64,000 nucleotides of DNA from Rhizobium leguminosarum (GCF_002953715.1 NZ_CP025012.1:4273001-4337000), one strand, 5' to 3'. Positions 32,591 to 41,974 are shown, numbered from the stretch's first letter. The notes: a model not told the origin generated them from the sequence alone. Made by a program: numbers and translations.

Positions 32591-33340
32591 TTAAGCCAGG
32601 GTCATACCGCCATCGACATGAAGCTCGATCCCGTTGACAAAGCTTCCTGCATCGGAGGCGAGGAAGAGTGCGGCGCGCGCCAACTCTTCCGGTCGGCCGA
32701 GACGGCCGGCAGGGATCAGGGAAGCCATGTAATCTTCGAATGCCGGCCGCTCGGCCTCCGATACGCCCAGCTTGGCGAGGATTTCCGTCTCGACCGGTCC
32801 CGGGCTCAGGATGTTGACGCGGATCCGCCGCGACTTGAATTCGATCGCCCAGTTTTTCGCAAAGGCGGCGGTTGCTGCCTTTGAACCGGCATAGACGGTA
32901 TGGTCCGGGAGGACCTTCGTGGCCGCGAGCGAGCTCGTGACGATGATGTTTCCGCCATCGCGGATCAGAGGGGCGATCGTCTGCACGCCGAAGAACACGC
33001 CGCGCGTATTGATTGCGAAATGCCGGTCGTAGTCTGCCGGAGTCACCTCGGCGGAGGTGGTGAGATTGATGATCCCAGCATTGGCCATGTAGATGTCGAG
33101 CCCGCCGAAGCGGCTCTTCACGGTGTCCGCCAGCCTGCGATGATCTTCCAGGTCGGCGGCATCACCCACGAAGCCGATGGCCGACGGACCGATTTCTTGC
33201 ACGGCTCGGTCGACAGCATCCTGCCGGCGCCCGGAAATGATGACCTGCGCTCCTTCTTCCGCGAACAGCCGAGCAGTCGCCTTGCCGATGCCGCTATTGC
33301 CGCCGGTGATGACGGCGACCTTGTCTTTGAGGTGTTGCAT
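32591..33340 (-). CDS. SDR family oxidoreductase
   Basis: This 249-residue short-chain dehydrogenase has TGGNSGIG near residue 13, GRRQDAV as a possible NADP-preferring site, NAG, a catalytic Tyr-Lys pair in YAGSK, and the closing GIELHVDGGMTLA. AGGAG lies close before the ATG. It diverges from the LysR gene across 94 bases, so that regulator likely controls it. The IS481 fragment abuts its 3' end, but the C-terminus looks complete. Confidence 0.92.
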   Translation of the reverse strand: MQHLKDKVAVITGGNSGIGKATARLFAEEGAQVIISGRRQDAVDRAVQEIGPSAIGFVGDAADLEDHRRLADTVKSRFGGLDIYMANAGIINLTTSAEVTPADYDRHFAINTRGVFFGVQTIAPLIRDGGNIIVTSSLAATKVLPDHTVYAGSKAATAAFAKNWAIEFKSRRIRVNILSPGPVETEILAKLGVSEAERPAFEDYMASLIPAGRLGRPEELARAALFLASDAGSFVNGIELHVDGGMTLA

Positions 33341-33434
33341 TGTTTATCTCCTTTCAACGAGAAATTAGATAAACGCTGCCACCCTTCGTCATTAGATCAT
33401 GGGCGGGCACATGATCTGTGCCGCGGAGGTGCAA

Positions 33435-34331
33435 ATGCCGAATCTGCTCAACGAGATGCCCGGATTGATGGCTTTTGTGCGGACGGTAGAGGCCGGATCG
33501 TTCAGCGCCGCGGCCCGCGATCTGGCGACGACACCGTCAGCGGTGTCGAAGAGCGTGGCGCGGCTGGAAAAGAAGATTGGCGCCCGGCTGTTCCTGCGCT
33601 CCACGCGCGCCCTGACGCTTACCCAGGACGGGCAACTTTTCTTCGACCGCGTTGCACCGCTGTTGCGGGACCTGGATGCAAGTGAAGAGGCGATCAGGTC
33701 CGACGTTGCGCCCTCGGGTCGCTTGCGCATCAGCATGCCTAGCGAAATGGCGCCTCTACTGCTGCCGCGCCTCTTCGGAAGCTTTGCAGCCGACTATCCG
33801 AACCTGCATCTCGAAGTCGGACTCACGGATCGGTTCGTCGATCTGATCAGGGAGGACTACGACGTTGTGCTGCGCGTTGGAAATCCCGCGCCGGGGGACC
33901 TCATGGTTCGTCACCTGGCCGACCTGCCGATGGCGATCGTCGGGTCTCCGGCCTTTCTGAAGACCTGGGGCAATCCTGCAACTGCCGAAGCGCTGGCGGC
34001 TCTGCCCTTTGCCCGCTATGCACTGGGTGGTATCACGCAGCCTCTGCGCCTGCCGGACGGGACGAGCTTCATTCCCTTGGGGCGCGTCGATTGCGACTCA
34101 GGGGCCGCACTCATTCAGGCTGCGCTGAGTGGGCTGGGAGCGGCCTATCTTCTGCGATGTCTGGTCGCGAAAGACCTGGCAGACGGCACGCTTGTTACAC
34201 TCGCGGCGGGGTTTGCGTTCCCTAGCGCTCCCTTTAATGCACTGCACGCCTTTGGCCGCACCGTGCCGTTGCGCGTAAAACTGGTCTGCGATTTCATCGC
34301 CCGCGAGGCAAAAGCTCTCGAAGCCATCTGA
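33435..34331 (+). CDS. LysR-family transcriptional regulator
   Basis: This protein of about 298 residues has an N-terminal helix-turn-helix (MAFVRTVEAGSFSAAARDLATTPSAVSKSVARLEKKIGARLF, cited as FVRTVEAGSF to ARLF) and a substrate-binding domain with SGRLRISMP and LVRVGNPAPGD-like motifs (VVLRVGNPAPGD). GGAGG lies five bases before the ATG at 33435; one twelve codons upstream is possible. It is divergent from the SDR gene, the classic LysR arrangement. The inducer is unknown. Confidence 0.92.
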   Translation: MPNLLNEMPGLMAFVRTVEAGSFSAAARDLATTPSAVSKSVARLEKKIGARLFLRSTRALTLTQDGQLFFDRVAPLLRDLDASEEAIRSDVAPSGRLRISMPSEMAPLLLPRLFGSFAADYPNLHLEVGLTDRFVDLIREDYDVVLRVGNPAPGDLMVRHLADLPMAIVGSPAFLKTWGNPATAEALAALPFARYALGGITQPLRLPDGTSFIPLGRVDCDSGAALIQAALSGLGAAYLLRCLVAKDLADGTLVTLAAGFAFPSAPFNALHAFGRTVPLRVKLVCDFIAREAKALEAI

Positions 34332-34784
34332 GCACCTGATGTTGGGGTTGGTCAGAATCCCGGTCCGCCGGTCTCGTGCATCGTCGGGGTAAGGTCTCCC
34401 ATGCCCCGATCAGCTCACCGACGGACCGGATATATCGGATGCCGACCCTAAGGTCGAAGCAGTCGAGAACCACGTAAACGACGATCCCGAAGGCCAGGAT
34501 GTCCTTGAGGATCATTGCGGGACGTTTCTCTCGCGGCTGCATCCAACAAATCGGCGAAACCCCGGGCGATTGCCGCATGCGCATGCGTCAACAGCAATTG
34601 CTCTGCAGCGGCAGCAATCGTTCTGGCGCAGCCGCAGATCGGTTTCGCTAGATCATTAGAGGACACGCCAGCAGTGAGTGTGTCGCCGATCGCTAAAGAC
34701 TTCACCGCATTGACCGCGCCTCCCGCCCAGGAAGCGTAAGCCAACCAGGATTAGCACCAGGATAGAACACAGGAGTTTTCAAAG
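34332..34784. other. Non-coding or decayed spacer
   Basis: About 450 bases lack a convincing gene. Minus-strand frames include a hydrophobic piece (ILAFGIVVYVVLDCF near 34490) that could be a leftover membrane helix, but it has no good ribosome site and no recognised family. I see no tRNA or RNA structure. Confidence 0.4.
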
Positions 34785-34820
34785 ATGAACCAGATGATCA
34801 ACAACACTCAGGAGGCAAGC

Positions 34821-35738
34821 ATGAAACTGGACAACACCTCACATCCCAGTAGACCGGCACCCGAAGAACTGGTTCCGTCGCGCTACGCGGTGCGGATCGG
34901 CGAGATTGACGTGCTGGTGATCAGCGATGGCGTGCTACCGCTCCCAACCGCGATGTTGGGACACAACGCCGAGCCGGCCGCCCGGGCCGCCTGGCTGGGC
35001 GACATGTTCCTGCCGCCGGACGCCTTCGACTGGGCACTGAACGTGGTCGTGGTGCGCAGCGGCGGGCAGACCATCCTTATCGACGCTGGGCTGGGATTGG
35101 ACCCGGACTTGAACTTGCCGCGGGCCGGGCAGTTGATGAAGCGACTGGAGGCCGCCGGCATCGATCTTGGATCCGTGACCGACGTGGTTCTTACACACAT
35201 GCACATGGACCACGTTGGCGGGCTGCTCGTCGACGGGGTGAAGGACCAACTGCGTCCGGACCTGCGGATCCATGTGGCCGCTGCCGAGGTCAAATTTTGG
35301 GAGTCGCCCGATTTCTCCCACGTCTCGATGCCGGCGGGCTTCCCCGACGCGCTTCGGGCGGCCGCCAAGCGGTTCGCCAAAGAGTATCGCAGCCATCTCA
35401 GGCTGTTCGATGACGAGTACGAGGTGGCGCCGGGCGTGGTCGTCTCTCGTACCGGCGGGCACACCCCTGGGCACAGCGTGGTCCGCGTGGCCTCAGGCAA
35501 CGACCGTCTGATGTTTGCCGGCGACGCGGTATTCGCGGTCGGGTTCGACCACCCCGACTGGTTCAACGGCTTCGAACATGACCCCGAGGAGGCTGCCCGC
35601 GTTCGGGTCCGGCTTTTGCGGGAGCTTGCGGCGACCGGCGAACTGCTGGTGGCAACGCATATGCCGTTTCCTTCCGTTGGCCATGTCGCGGTCGACGGCG
35701 ACGCCTTTCGTTGGGTCCCGGTCTTCTGGGACTACTGA
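34821..35738 (+). CDS. Metallo-beta-lactamase-fold hydrolase
   Basis: This protein of about 305 residues has the MBL motif THMHMDHVGG near residue 137, the later GGHTPGHS and AGDAVF motifs, and a final THMPFPSVGH. It resembles the quorum-quenching lactonase/AttM class and other small-substrate MBL enzymes; the substrate cannot be told. The ATG at 34821 has AGGAGG six bases upstream. Another ATG in frame at 34785 also has AGGAG, so a 12-residue longer form is possible. Confidence 0.88.
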   Translation: MKLDNTSHPSRPAPEELVPSRYAVRIGEIDVLVISDGVLPLPTAMLGHNAEPAARAAWLGDMFLPPDAFDWALNVVVVRSGGQTILIDAGLGLDPDLNLPRAGQLMKRLEAAGIDLGSVTDVVLTHMHMDHVGGLLVDGVKDQLRPDLRIHVAAAEVKFWESPDFSHVSMPAGFPDALRAAAKRFAKEYRSHLRLFDDEYEVAPGVVVSRTGGHTPGHSVVRVASGNDRLMFAGDAVFAVGFDHPDWFNGFEHDPEEAARVRVRLLRELAATGELLVATHMPFPSVGHVAVDGDAFRWVPVFWDY

Positions 35739-35881
35739 CCGCTTGTCGAATTAAGGCCGAACCAAAGCGTGCATCCTTGAAGGCCGTGCTCGGCCTTCAA
35801 GCCCGAGCTTCAACCAGGCCTTCGCCTATCAACCTATTCAACCACGCGCACCGCATGGGCGCGCAGCAAATGGAGCGTCTT

Positions 35882-36634
35882 ATGAAAATCGTGATTATCG
35901 GCGGAACCGGCCTGATCGGCTCCAAGACCGCAGAGCGCCTGCGCAAGAAAGGGCATGAGGTCATTGCCGCTGCCCCGAAAACCGGCGTCAATACCCTTAC
36001 CGGAGAGGGCTTGGCGGAAGCACTGAAGAATACCGACGTGGTGATCGACCTCGCGAACTCGCCATCCTTCGAGGATAAGGCCGTGCTTGAGTTCTTTCAG
36101 ACGGCGGGCAAGAACCTGATGGCAGCGGAAATTGAGGCCGGCGTGAAACACCACATCGCGCTTTCCATCGTCGGCACGGATCGGCTGCCGGATAGCGGCT
36201 ATCTTCGAGCCAAGGTCGCCCAGGAAAAGATCATCCGGGAAGCCGGCACTCCCTACACCATCGTGCGTTCCACACAGTTCATGGAATTTCTCGGCGGCAT
36301 CGCCCAGGAGGGCACGGTTGGCGACACGGCCCGCTTGTCGACAGGTTCCCTGCAGCCGATCGCGTCCGACGACGTCGCCGATTTCGTGACTGACGCGGCG
36401 CTTGCCGCGCCGGTTAACGGCATTATCGAAATCTGCGGCCCTGAGCGCGCGCGTCTCTGCGATTTCGCCGCGCGCTACCTCAAGGCGATCGGAGATTCCC
36501 GCACCGTTGTCGCAGATCCGGATGCCCGCTATTTCGGCACCAAACTGGAAGACGGTTCACTCGTCTCCGACAATCATCCTCGCATCGGCCGCATCGGTTT
36601 CGACGATTGGTTTGCGACTACGCCGAGAAAATAA
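35882..36634 (+). CDS. NmrA-like NAD(P)-binding protein
   Basis: This 250-residue atypical SDR begins MKIVIIGGTGLIGSKTAERL, a Rossmann nucleotide site (GGTGLIG). The body carries VVIDLANSPSF, HHIALSIVGTDRLPDSGYLRAK and IVRSTQFMEF, typical of NmrA/YwnB-type proteins that sense or reduce with NADP. GGAG lies six bases before the ATG. It follows the MBL gene by about 140 bases in the same direction. The substrate is unknown. Confidence 0.85.
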   Translation: MKIVIIGGTGLIGSKTAERLRKKGHEVIAAAPKTGVNTLTGEGLAEALKNTDVVIDLANSPSFEDKAVLEFFQTAGKNLMAAEIEAGVKHHIALSIVGTDRLPDSGYLRAKVAQEKIIREAGTPYTIVRSTQFMEFLGGIAQEGTVGDTARLSTGSLQPIASDDVADFVTDAALAAPVNGIIEICGPERARLCDFAARYLKAIGDSRTVVADPDARYFGTKLEDGSLVSDNHPRIGRIGFDDWFATTPRK

Positions 36635-36779
36635 CGAGTTGCGCATGGGCCGCCTGATAAGCGGCCCATGCGCCTGTAGCTTTACATTTTGATGGCTACG
36701 CCAAACATATAAAAGATATATAAAACAATACGTTATATAGAAACTGCGATCGACTCCAAGTCATGAAAGGACGATAGAC

Positions 36780-37205
36780 ATGATCAAGTCATTGGCTTTT
36801 GCCGTCGCATTGGCGGCTCTGCTGTCAGGTTCGGCTCTTGCGCATGATGCGCCGGGTGGCGGGGAGGGCGCAAAGGTTACGCTGGTCTATGACCACAAAC
36901 TGCCGAACGTCCCCGGCAAGAGCATGAAGGGCGTTCTCGTCGAATATGCTCCGGGCGGTTTCTCGGAGGGCCATACACATCCAGCATCCGCCTTCATATA
37001 CGCGACCGTTCTCGAAGGCGCGATCCGCAGTCAGGTCAACGATGGCCCCGTCACTGTCTATAGCGCCGGTGAAAGCTTTTCGGAATTTCCGGGCGATCGC
37101 CACGGTGTCAGCGAGAACGCCAGCAAGACTAAGCCGGCAAAGCTCCTCGCTGTCTTCGTGGTCGATACCGCTGAGCAGGAACTGACCTTCCCGATCAAGA
37201 AATAG
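36780..37205 (+). CDS. Exported cupin-domain protein
   Basis: This 141-residue protein has a signal peptide (MIKSLAFAVALAALLSGSALAHD, cited as MIKSLAF to ALAHD) and one cupin motif, GGFSEGHTHPASAFIYATVLEG with FPGDRHGVSENAS as the second half. The two His and Glu/Gln positions suit a metal site. It may bind or oxidise a small molecule in the periplasm. AGGA precedes the ATG. The 145-base spacer upstream is notably AT-rich and probably carries its promoter. Confidence 0.82.
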   Translation: MIKSLAFAVALAALLSGSALAHDAPGGGEGAKVTLVYDHKLPNVPGKSMKGVLVEYAPGGFSEGHTHPASAFIYATVLEGAIRSQVNDGPVTVYSAGESFSEFPGDRHGVSENASKTKPAKLLAVFVVDTAEQELTFPIKK

Positions 37206-37276
37206 GCGATCTGGCCGGGCACACGATGCCGTGCCCGGCAGTTCATTGACACAAACCATGATCGGTGAACCCAGCT

Positions 37277-37630
37277 ATGTCAGATGATGACAACTTCCTG
37301 CAGCTTGCCCTCATCAACACTCTGGGAATTGCCGGGATCGTCGTGTGGCACATGCAGGGCGGAAACCGTCCGACAGGCCGCCTGATCGTCCAGATCCTTT
37401 TCTTTACCGGCATGAGTCTCGTGCCTTTTATGGCAAGCATCGCGCCGCACCAGCCCGATGGTACCAGGGCGCGAGAGCCATCCGGGGCCACGGCATGCGC
37501 GAGCGCGCGCATCGGTCTGCCTGGCAGCGGCAGCGAACTGCTCGGCTCCGAGGTCACCAGTCAGCTTCGCGCTGATAGCATAGAGTTCTCTTACCACTTT
37601 CTGAACCCTATCTCTCCGACCATCGGATGA
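37277..37630 (+). CDS. Small hypothetical membrane protein, possibly truncated
   Basis: This frame of about 117 residues has two hydrophobic segments in the first 55 (LALINTLGIAGIVVWHM and LIVQILFFTGMSLVPFMASI). The remainder is Ser/Gly-rich, without clear character and with weaker coding bias. The N-terminal half looks protein-like; the rest could be out-of-frame decay. I do not recognise it. Only a weak ribosome site (GGTGA) precedes it. Confidence 0.4.
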   Translation: MSDDDNFLQLALINTLGIAGIVVWHMQGGNRPTGRLIVQILFFTGMSLVPFMASIAPHQPDGTRAREPSGATACASARIGLPGSGSELLGSEVTSQLRADSIEFSYHFLNPISPTIG

Positions 37631-37866
37631 TGGAGTCACGGGGCTTCGGCCTCAACCGGCTTACAGAAATAGCAGCGGACTTTCGCGATACCGGGACAAT
37701 GCAACGCTTGTTTTGAGCAAATAGGGAGACCATCACGGTTCCGGTGAGAACCAGGCGGCCTGCTCCTTGCGGCACGCCTTCAAAGATTGCTTACGAGCCG
37801 AAAGCGCTCGGGAAGAAATAATCGATGAAAGATGAGTTGGGTCAGGAACAAGCCGGAATATGGCAA

Positions 37867-37891
37867 GCTGCGCTCTTATTCAGAGCGCAGC
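37867..37891 (-). terminator. Hairpin after the NDH-2-like gene
   Basis: GCTGCGCTCT (37867-37876) and AGAGCGCAGC (37882-37891) form a perfect 10-bp stem with loop TATTC, 18 bases past the stop. No T run follows on the minus strand, so it may act as an mRNA end stabiliser or a factor-assisted terminator. The 236 bases between 37631 and 37866 show no gene. Confidence 0.5.
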
Positions 37892-37908
37892 CTCATCTCG
37901 GGATCCGA

Positions 37909-39114
37909 TCACAGTTTGGTCACGTGCTCCGGATCAGCTGAGGCCAGCGCAGCGGCGCGCTCGGGCTTCGGTGGATAGATCCAGACGGTGTTGATCTCCT
38001 GCTTGGTCGCCTTCGCTTTCTCGCCGACCATCTCCACCTTGCGATCCCATCCTCGCGTAAAGAGGGCTCCGGCATCGCCGAGGTCGAGGCAGGTGACATA
38101 GGCTTCCTGATGATATTGCCGTGCTGGCACGCCCAACAGTTCAGCGGCGGCATTGTTGCCCGCGAAGGCGCCCATGCGTGTGGCGTGCTGGCACGACATC
38201 AGTGCGTAGTTGCCGCAGTCGTCGCAAGCGGCGCGCGCCGCATCCCCTGTGGCAAAGACGCCGGGTACGGACGGCACGCGCAGGCAGCCATCGACCAGCA
38301 GCCGGTCGAACTTGTCACGCTCGCCGGGAATTTTGGTGGTCAGCGGATTGGCCCGTATGCCTGCCGCCCAGATCACGGTCATGGTTTCGATATGCTCGCC
38401 GGTACTCAGCGTAACTCCGGATTTATCCAGCGATGAAACGCCGGCATTGAGCCGCGTTTCCACGCCGAGCTTGCGAAGTGCTTCCTCGATGATCGGGCGC
38501 GGACCTTCGCCCATGTCGGGGGCTACCGCGCTGCTGCGGTCGACGATAATGACACGCGGATTGGCGGTTTTGTCGAACAGGGTCCGCAGCCGCGAAGGCA
38601 TCTCGGTCGCCGCCTCGATACCAGTGAAACCGGCGCCGGCAACAACGATTGTGTCGCGCGCAGCCGAGGCCGGCATCTTCGCAAGCTCGTGCAGGTGGCG
38701 ATCAAGGGCAATGGCGTCATCGAGGTTATCGACGCTGAAGGCGTATTCGGCGAGGCCGGGAATATTCGGACGGAACAGCCGGCTGCCGGTGGCGAGCACG
38801 AGGCGATGATACTGAAGGGACCTTCGTTCGCCCTTGGCATTGACGACGTCTACGGTGCAGGCCTTCGTGTCGACGGCTTCAACACTGCCCTGCACGTAGG
38901 CGACATCGACGGCATCAAATACATCCTGCAAAGGTGCCGTCAGGCTCTCGGGCTTCGGCTCGTAGAGCCGGGGGCGGATGACGAGCGTCGGTTCCGGGGA
39001 CACCAGTGCGATTTCGAGCTCTTCGGGCGAAACGCCTTCGATATCGCGCAGGCGGGCTGCGGAAAGAGCGGCGTACATGCCGGCGAACCCGGCGCCTACA
39101 ATCACAAGTCTCAT
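37909..39114 (-). CDS. NDH-2-like NAD(P)H dehydrogenase (FAD)
   Basis: This 401-residue flavoprotein has two Rossmann sites, MRLVIVGAGFAGMYAAL and TIVVAGAGFTGIEAATEM, plus the FAD motif GVFATGDAA. It resembles type II NADH:quinone oxidoreductases and related pyridine nucleotide-disulfide oxidoreductases. The C-terminal membrane anchor of typical NDH-2 is not obvious. I chose the ATG at 39114, with GGAG eight bases upstream. It follows the haloperoxidase-like gene in the same direction across 114 bases, and both may answer to the AraC regulator upstream. Confidence 0.87.
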   Translation of the reverse strand: MRLVIVGAGFAGMYAALSAARLRDIEGVSPEELEIALVSPEPTLVIRPRLYEPKPESLTAPLQDVFDAVDVAYVQGSVEAVDTKACTVDVVNAKGERRSLQYHRLVLATGSRLFRPNIPGLAEYAFSVDNLDDAIALDRHLHELAKMPASAARDTIVVAGAGFTGIEAATEMPSRLRTLFDKTANPRVIIVDRSSAVAPDMGEGPRPIIEEALRKLGVETRLNAGVSSLDKSGVTLSTGEHIETMTVIWAAGIRANPLTTKIPGERDKFDRLLVDGCLRVPSVPGVFATGDAARAACDDCGNYALMSCQHATRMGAFAGNNAAAELLGVPARQYHQEAYVTCLDLGDAGALFTRGWDRKVEMVGEKAKATKQEINTVWIYPPKPERAAALASADPEHVTKL

Positions 39115-39228
39115 GTTATTCACTCCGTGGTTTGTAGTTTCAAAGGGGCCGCGCGTCACCGTTGCCGCTCCCGATGGGCGGCGAGATGGTCGGTAACGAT
39201 GGCGCGCGGATTGGTGAAGCGACGTCGC

Positions 39229-40059
39229 TCAGGCGGTGATGAAGGCCAGCATGTCGGCATTGACGACATCTGCATGGGTCGTGCACAGCCCATGCGGCAG
39301 TTTCTCGTAGATTTTCAGCGTGCCGGCCTGCAGGAGCTTCGCCGACAATGGAGCGGCAGCACCGATGGGAACGATCTGGTCGTCATCGCCATGCAGCACC
39401 AGCGTCGGCACGGTGATGCCCTTCAGGTCCTCGGTGAAATCCGTCTCCGAGAATGCCTTGATGCCTTCGTAATGCGCTTTCGCGCCGCCCATCATGCCCT
39501 GACGCCACCAATTTGAGATGACCGCCTGCGACGGCTCGGCACCCGGGCGGTTGTAGCCGTAGAAGGGGCCGCTCGGAAAATCGCGATAGAACTGCGAACG
39601 GTTGGCAGCGAGCTGGCTGCGCAATCCGTCGAATGCCTCGATCGGCAAACCGCCGGGATTGGCGCCGGTCTTCAACATCAATGGCGGCACGGCCGCAATC
39701 AGGATCAGTTTGGCAACGCGACCTTTGCCGTACCGCGCGACATACCGCGCGGCTTCACCGCCGCCGGTAGAGTGGCCGACATGGATCGCGTTGCGAAGAT
39801 CGAGGTAGTCGATCATTGCGGCAACATCGGAGGCGTAGTGATCCATGTCATGCCCGTCGCTCACCTGGCTCGATCGGCCGTGGCCGCGGCGATCATGAGC
39901 GATCACGCGAAAGCCTTTGCCGAGGAAGAAGAGCATTTGATTGTCCCAATCGTCGGAGCTGAGGGGCCAGCCATGGTGAAAGACGATCGGCTGAGCGGAC
40001 TTCGGTCCCCAGTCCTTGTAAAAAAGCTGAACACCGTCGCTGGTTGTAATGGAGGTCAT
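39229..40059 (-). CDS. Alpha/beta hydrolase, non-heme haloperoxidase type
   Basis: This 276-residue hydrolase belongs to the cofactor-free chloroperoxidase group. The nucleophile Ser97 sits in GHSTGGG, and the triad is completed by the Asp in LHGDDDQIVP and the His in KLPHGL. The family start MTSITTSDGVQLFYKDWGP and HDRRGHGRSS are diagnostic. True activity is usually esterase/perhydrolase. AAGGA lies eight bases before the ATG. Confidence 0.93.
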   Translation of the reverse strand: MTSITTSDGVQLFYKDWGPKSAQPIVFHHGWPLSSDDWDNQMLFFLGKGFRVIAHDRRGHGRSSQVSDGHDMDHYASDVAAMIDYLDLRNAIHVGHSTGGGEAARYVARYGKGRVAKLILIAAVPPLMLKTGANPGGLPIEAFDGLRSQLAANRSQFYRDFPSGPFYGYNRPGAEPSQAVISNWWRQGMMGGAKAHYEGIKAFSETDFTEDLKGITVPTLVLHGDDDQIVPIGAAAPLSAKLLQAGTLKIYEKLPHGLCTTHADVVNADMLAFITA

Positions 40060-40293
40060 TGTGCTGATCCTTTGGAGAATATTTGTTTCGGCGCCCGTCA
40101 TCGCCGGACGGACAGTTGCTAAAATCGGATATACAAGCCGCTACGGGTCGCTTCCTTGCGACCGACCCGTAATCGGTGTCCCAGACCATCCTTTGTCTCC
40201 GCAGGATCCATTGGTATGGGCGCAATGGTGGTTTAGCGAAACACGTCTACGGCTGCGCCAGAGGGATTGGCGCCGTTGCAGAGCAATTGCGGT

Positions 40294-40455
40294 TTAGCGG
40301 GTGCGCCGCAGTTCGTCGCCCGGCGTTTTACCGGTCAGCTTCGGCAATGTGGCGGCCAAGGCTGTTTGCGAGGCGCAGTCACGTGAGGCTGCGACCAACG
40401 CCATGTCAGGGGGATTGCGCGGCATGGTCGTCGCGTAGTCGAGCCGATGGCGTGG
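40294..40455 (-). pseudogene. 3' fragment of an AraC-type regulator gene
   Basis: The minus strand reads RHRLDYATTMPRNPPDMALVAASRD, then CASQTALAATLPKLTGKTPGDE and a stop. This aligns with the last 54 residues of the intact AraC gene just upstream (QYRLEQAINMLRDPQNSIAL, SQTAFAAAFRKLTGETPTD). It covers only the second helix-turn-helix; no start or N-terminal part exists. It lies 54 bases past the intact gene's stop in the same direction. It is a diverged tandem remnant. Confidence 0.8.
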
Positions 40456-40509
40456 AAGCGAAGAACGGGACCGTCCGGAATCTGAGACGAGGGCGAAAGG
40501 AGAACGCGG

Positions 40510-41460
40510 TCAGCCGTGGCGGCGGCGCCAATCAGTCGGTGTTTCACCGGTCAATTTTCGGAATGCAGCTGCAAATGCTGTTTGCGAGGCATAGCCGAGG
40601 GAGGCTGCGATCAACGCGATCGAATTTTGAGGATCGCGCAGCATGTTTATGGCTTGCTCGAGCCGATATTGACGCAGCCAGTTGTGAGGTGAAAGGCCCG
40701 TGCTTTCCTTGAAAGCGCGACAGAAATGAAAACGCGACAGCCCTGAATCGGCAGCGAGGGCCGCGAGGGAGACGTCCGCGTCGGCGTCCGACCGCAATCG
40801 TTCGATGGCCCGGCGCAGCACGCTCGGCGCGAGGCCGCCGAGCGCCGGCTGATAGCTCGGTGCCTTGCCTGTGTGCGCGGCCAGCAGGCGCGTGGCCAGA
40901 AGGTCGGTCAACTGCTGCCTGAACAGTGTATCCAGTGCCGTATTGCCTTCCAGGACATCGGCTGCGCTCAGGAGCAATCGGGATGTAATGAGGTCCGGAT
41001 GCGCCGTTCGCTCCAAGAGATCGGTCGGCGTGAAAGTATCGGTTTCGTCGGCGATGCGCGTCAGTGTCGAGCGGGGAAGATAGAGCTGAACGACATCAAC
41101 CGGTTTTGGAATATCCCATCGGGAGCTTGATCCAGCCGGGATGATGATCACAACCCCGCGACGAAACGTTCCGCTCTCGATCGATCTTCCGGACCGCCGT
41201 TCCATGCGCTGTATCGCGCCGTTATAAGCCATGATGACGTGGTCGGTCATCGGCTCGACGACATCATGCAAGGGGCCGTGATTCCAGTGGGCGATTGCAC
41301 CGCCGGAGGGGTCTGCAGCAAGATGAATTGGCGCAGTCCTCAGAACGCGCGACATCTCGTTTGCAGGATTGTGGTCAGCAGCCGGCATTTCGTCCCGGCG
41401 AGCCTCGATTGCCTCATCCGGCGAGCTCTCGAGAGGATCGCTGGAGCAAGGCAAGCTCAT
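40510..41460 (-). CDS. AraC-family transcriptional regulator
   Basis: This 316-residue protein has an N-terminal sensing region (about residues 40-190) and a C-terminal double helix-turn-helix (LAALAADSGLSRFHFCRAFK, then YASQTAFAAAFRKLTGETP). It resembles AraC regulators of small oxidoreductase operons. It probably controls the haloperoxidase and NDH-2-like genes downstream on the same strand, but the remnant between them shows this spot has been rearranged. The inducer is unknown. Confidence 0.9.
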   Translation of the reverse strand: MSLPCSSDPLESSPDEAIEARRDEMPAADHNPANEMSRVLRTAPIHLAADPSGGAIAHWNHGPLHDVVEPMTDHVIMAYNGAIQRMERRSGRSIESGTFRRGVVIIIPAGSSSRWDIPKPVDVVQLYLPRSTLTRIADETDTFTPTDLLERTAHPDLITSRLLLSAADVLEGNTALDTLFRQQLTDLLATRLLAAHTGKAPSYQPALGGLAPSVLRRAIERLRSDADADVSLAALAADSGLSRFHFCRAFKESTGLSPHNWLRQYRLEQAINMLRDPQNSIALIAASLGYASQTAFAAAFRKLTGETPTDWRRRHG

Positions 41461-41895
41461 GGTTGCGCGCTCGTTGACAGGCGCTGCCTATGTGCGGTCC
41501 CGACAACAATCGCGGGCTCATTGAGCATCCGCCTATGGTGGCCGACGTTGTCAGTCCTACTACCCATGACATGCCCCAATGTCGCGAGCGATTTCGCCGT
41601 GCTTTTGATTATTCGCGATGTGCGATGCAGGGTAAATATCAAGAACTTTCGAGGGCAAAAACCTATTCTCTAGGATAGGTTGCCTTCGCAACCGGACCTC
41701 GTTCTCACCCGATAAAATTAAATCTTTGCATAGCGCCGCGATTGACGCCCTTGCACCAACGCACGGCAAGGGACCGTTTGGGTTCCGAAACTCATGTGGA
41801 GTGGGTGGGCGCATCGACTTCCTGTTCGGCGAACCTGTCGAGCGCTTCGCTGAATTCATCAGCCAGCCGGACCCCCACCATAATCTATATAGCAC

Positions 41896-41909
41896 TTCGG
41901 AATCCCGAA
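41896..41909. repeat. TTCGGRATCCCGAA palindrome, copy 1
   Basis: TTCGGAATCCCGAA at 41896-41909 is a near-perfect 14-bp palindrome with one mismatch from TTCGGGATCCCGAA. Two more copies follow 79 and 103 bases downstream. It could be a protein-binding site. Confidence 0.6.
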
Positions 41910-41974
41910 ATTGGTTGCGGTATTGAAATCATTGGATGTTTCCCCGCGGCAACACCGCCCAAAACGCGACGAAT

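Noticed and set aside
34448..34744. 98-codon minus-strand gene between LysR and MBL genes
   Set aside because: No ribosome site, no known family and no coherent composition; treated as non-coding spacer.
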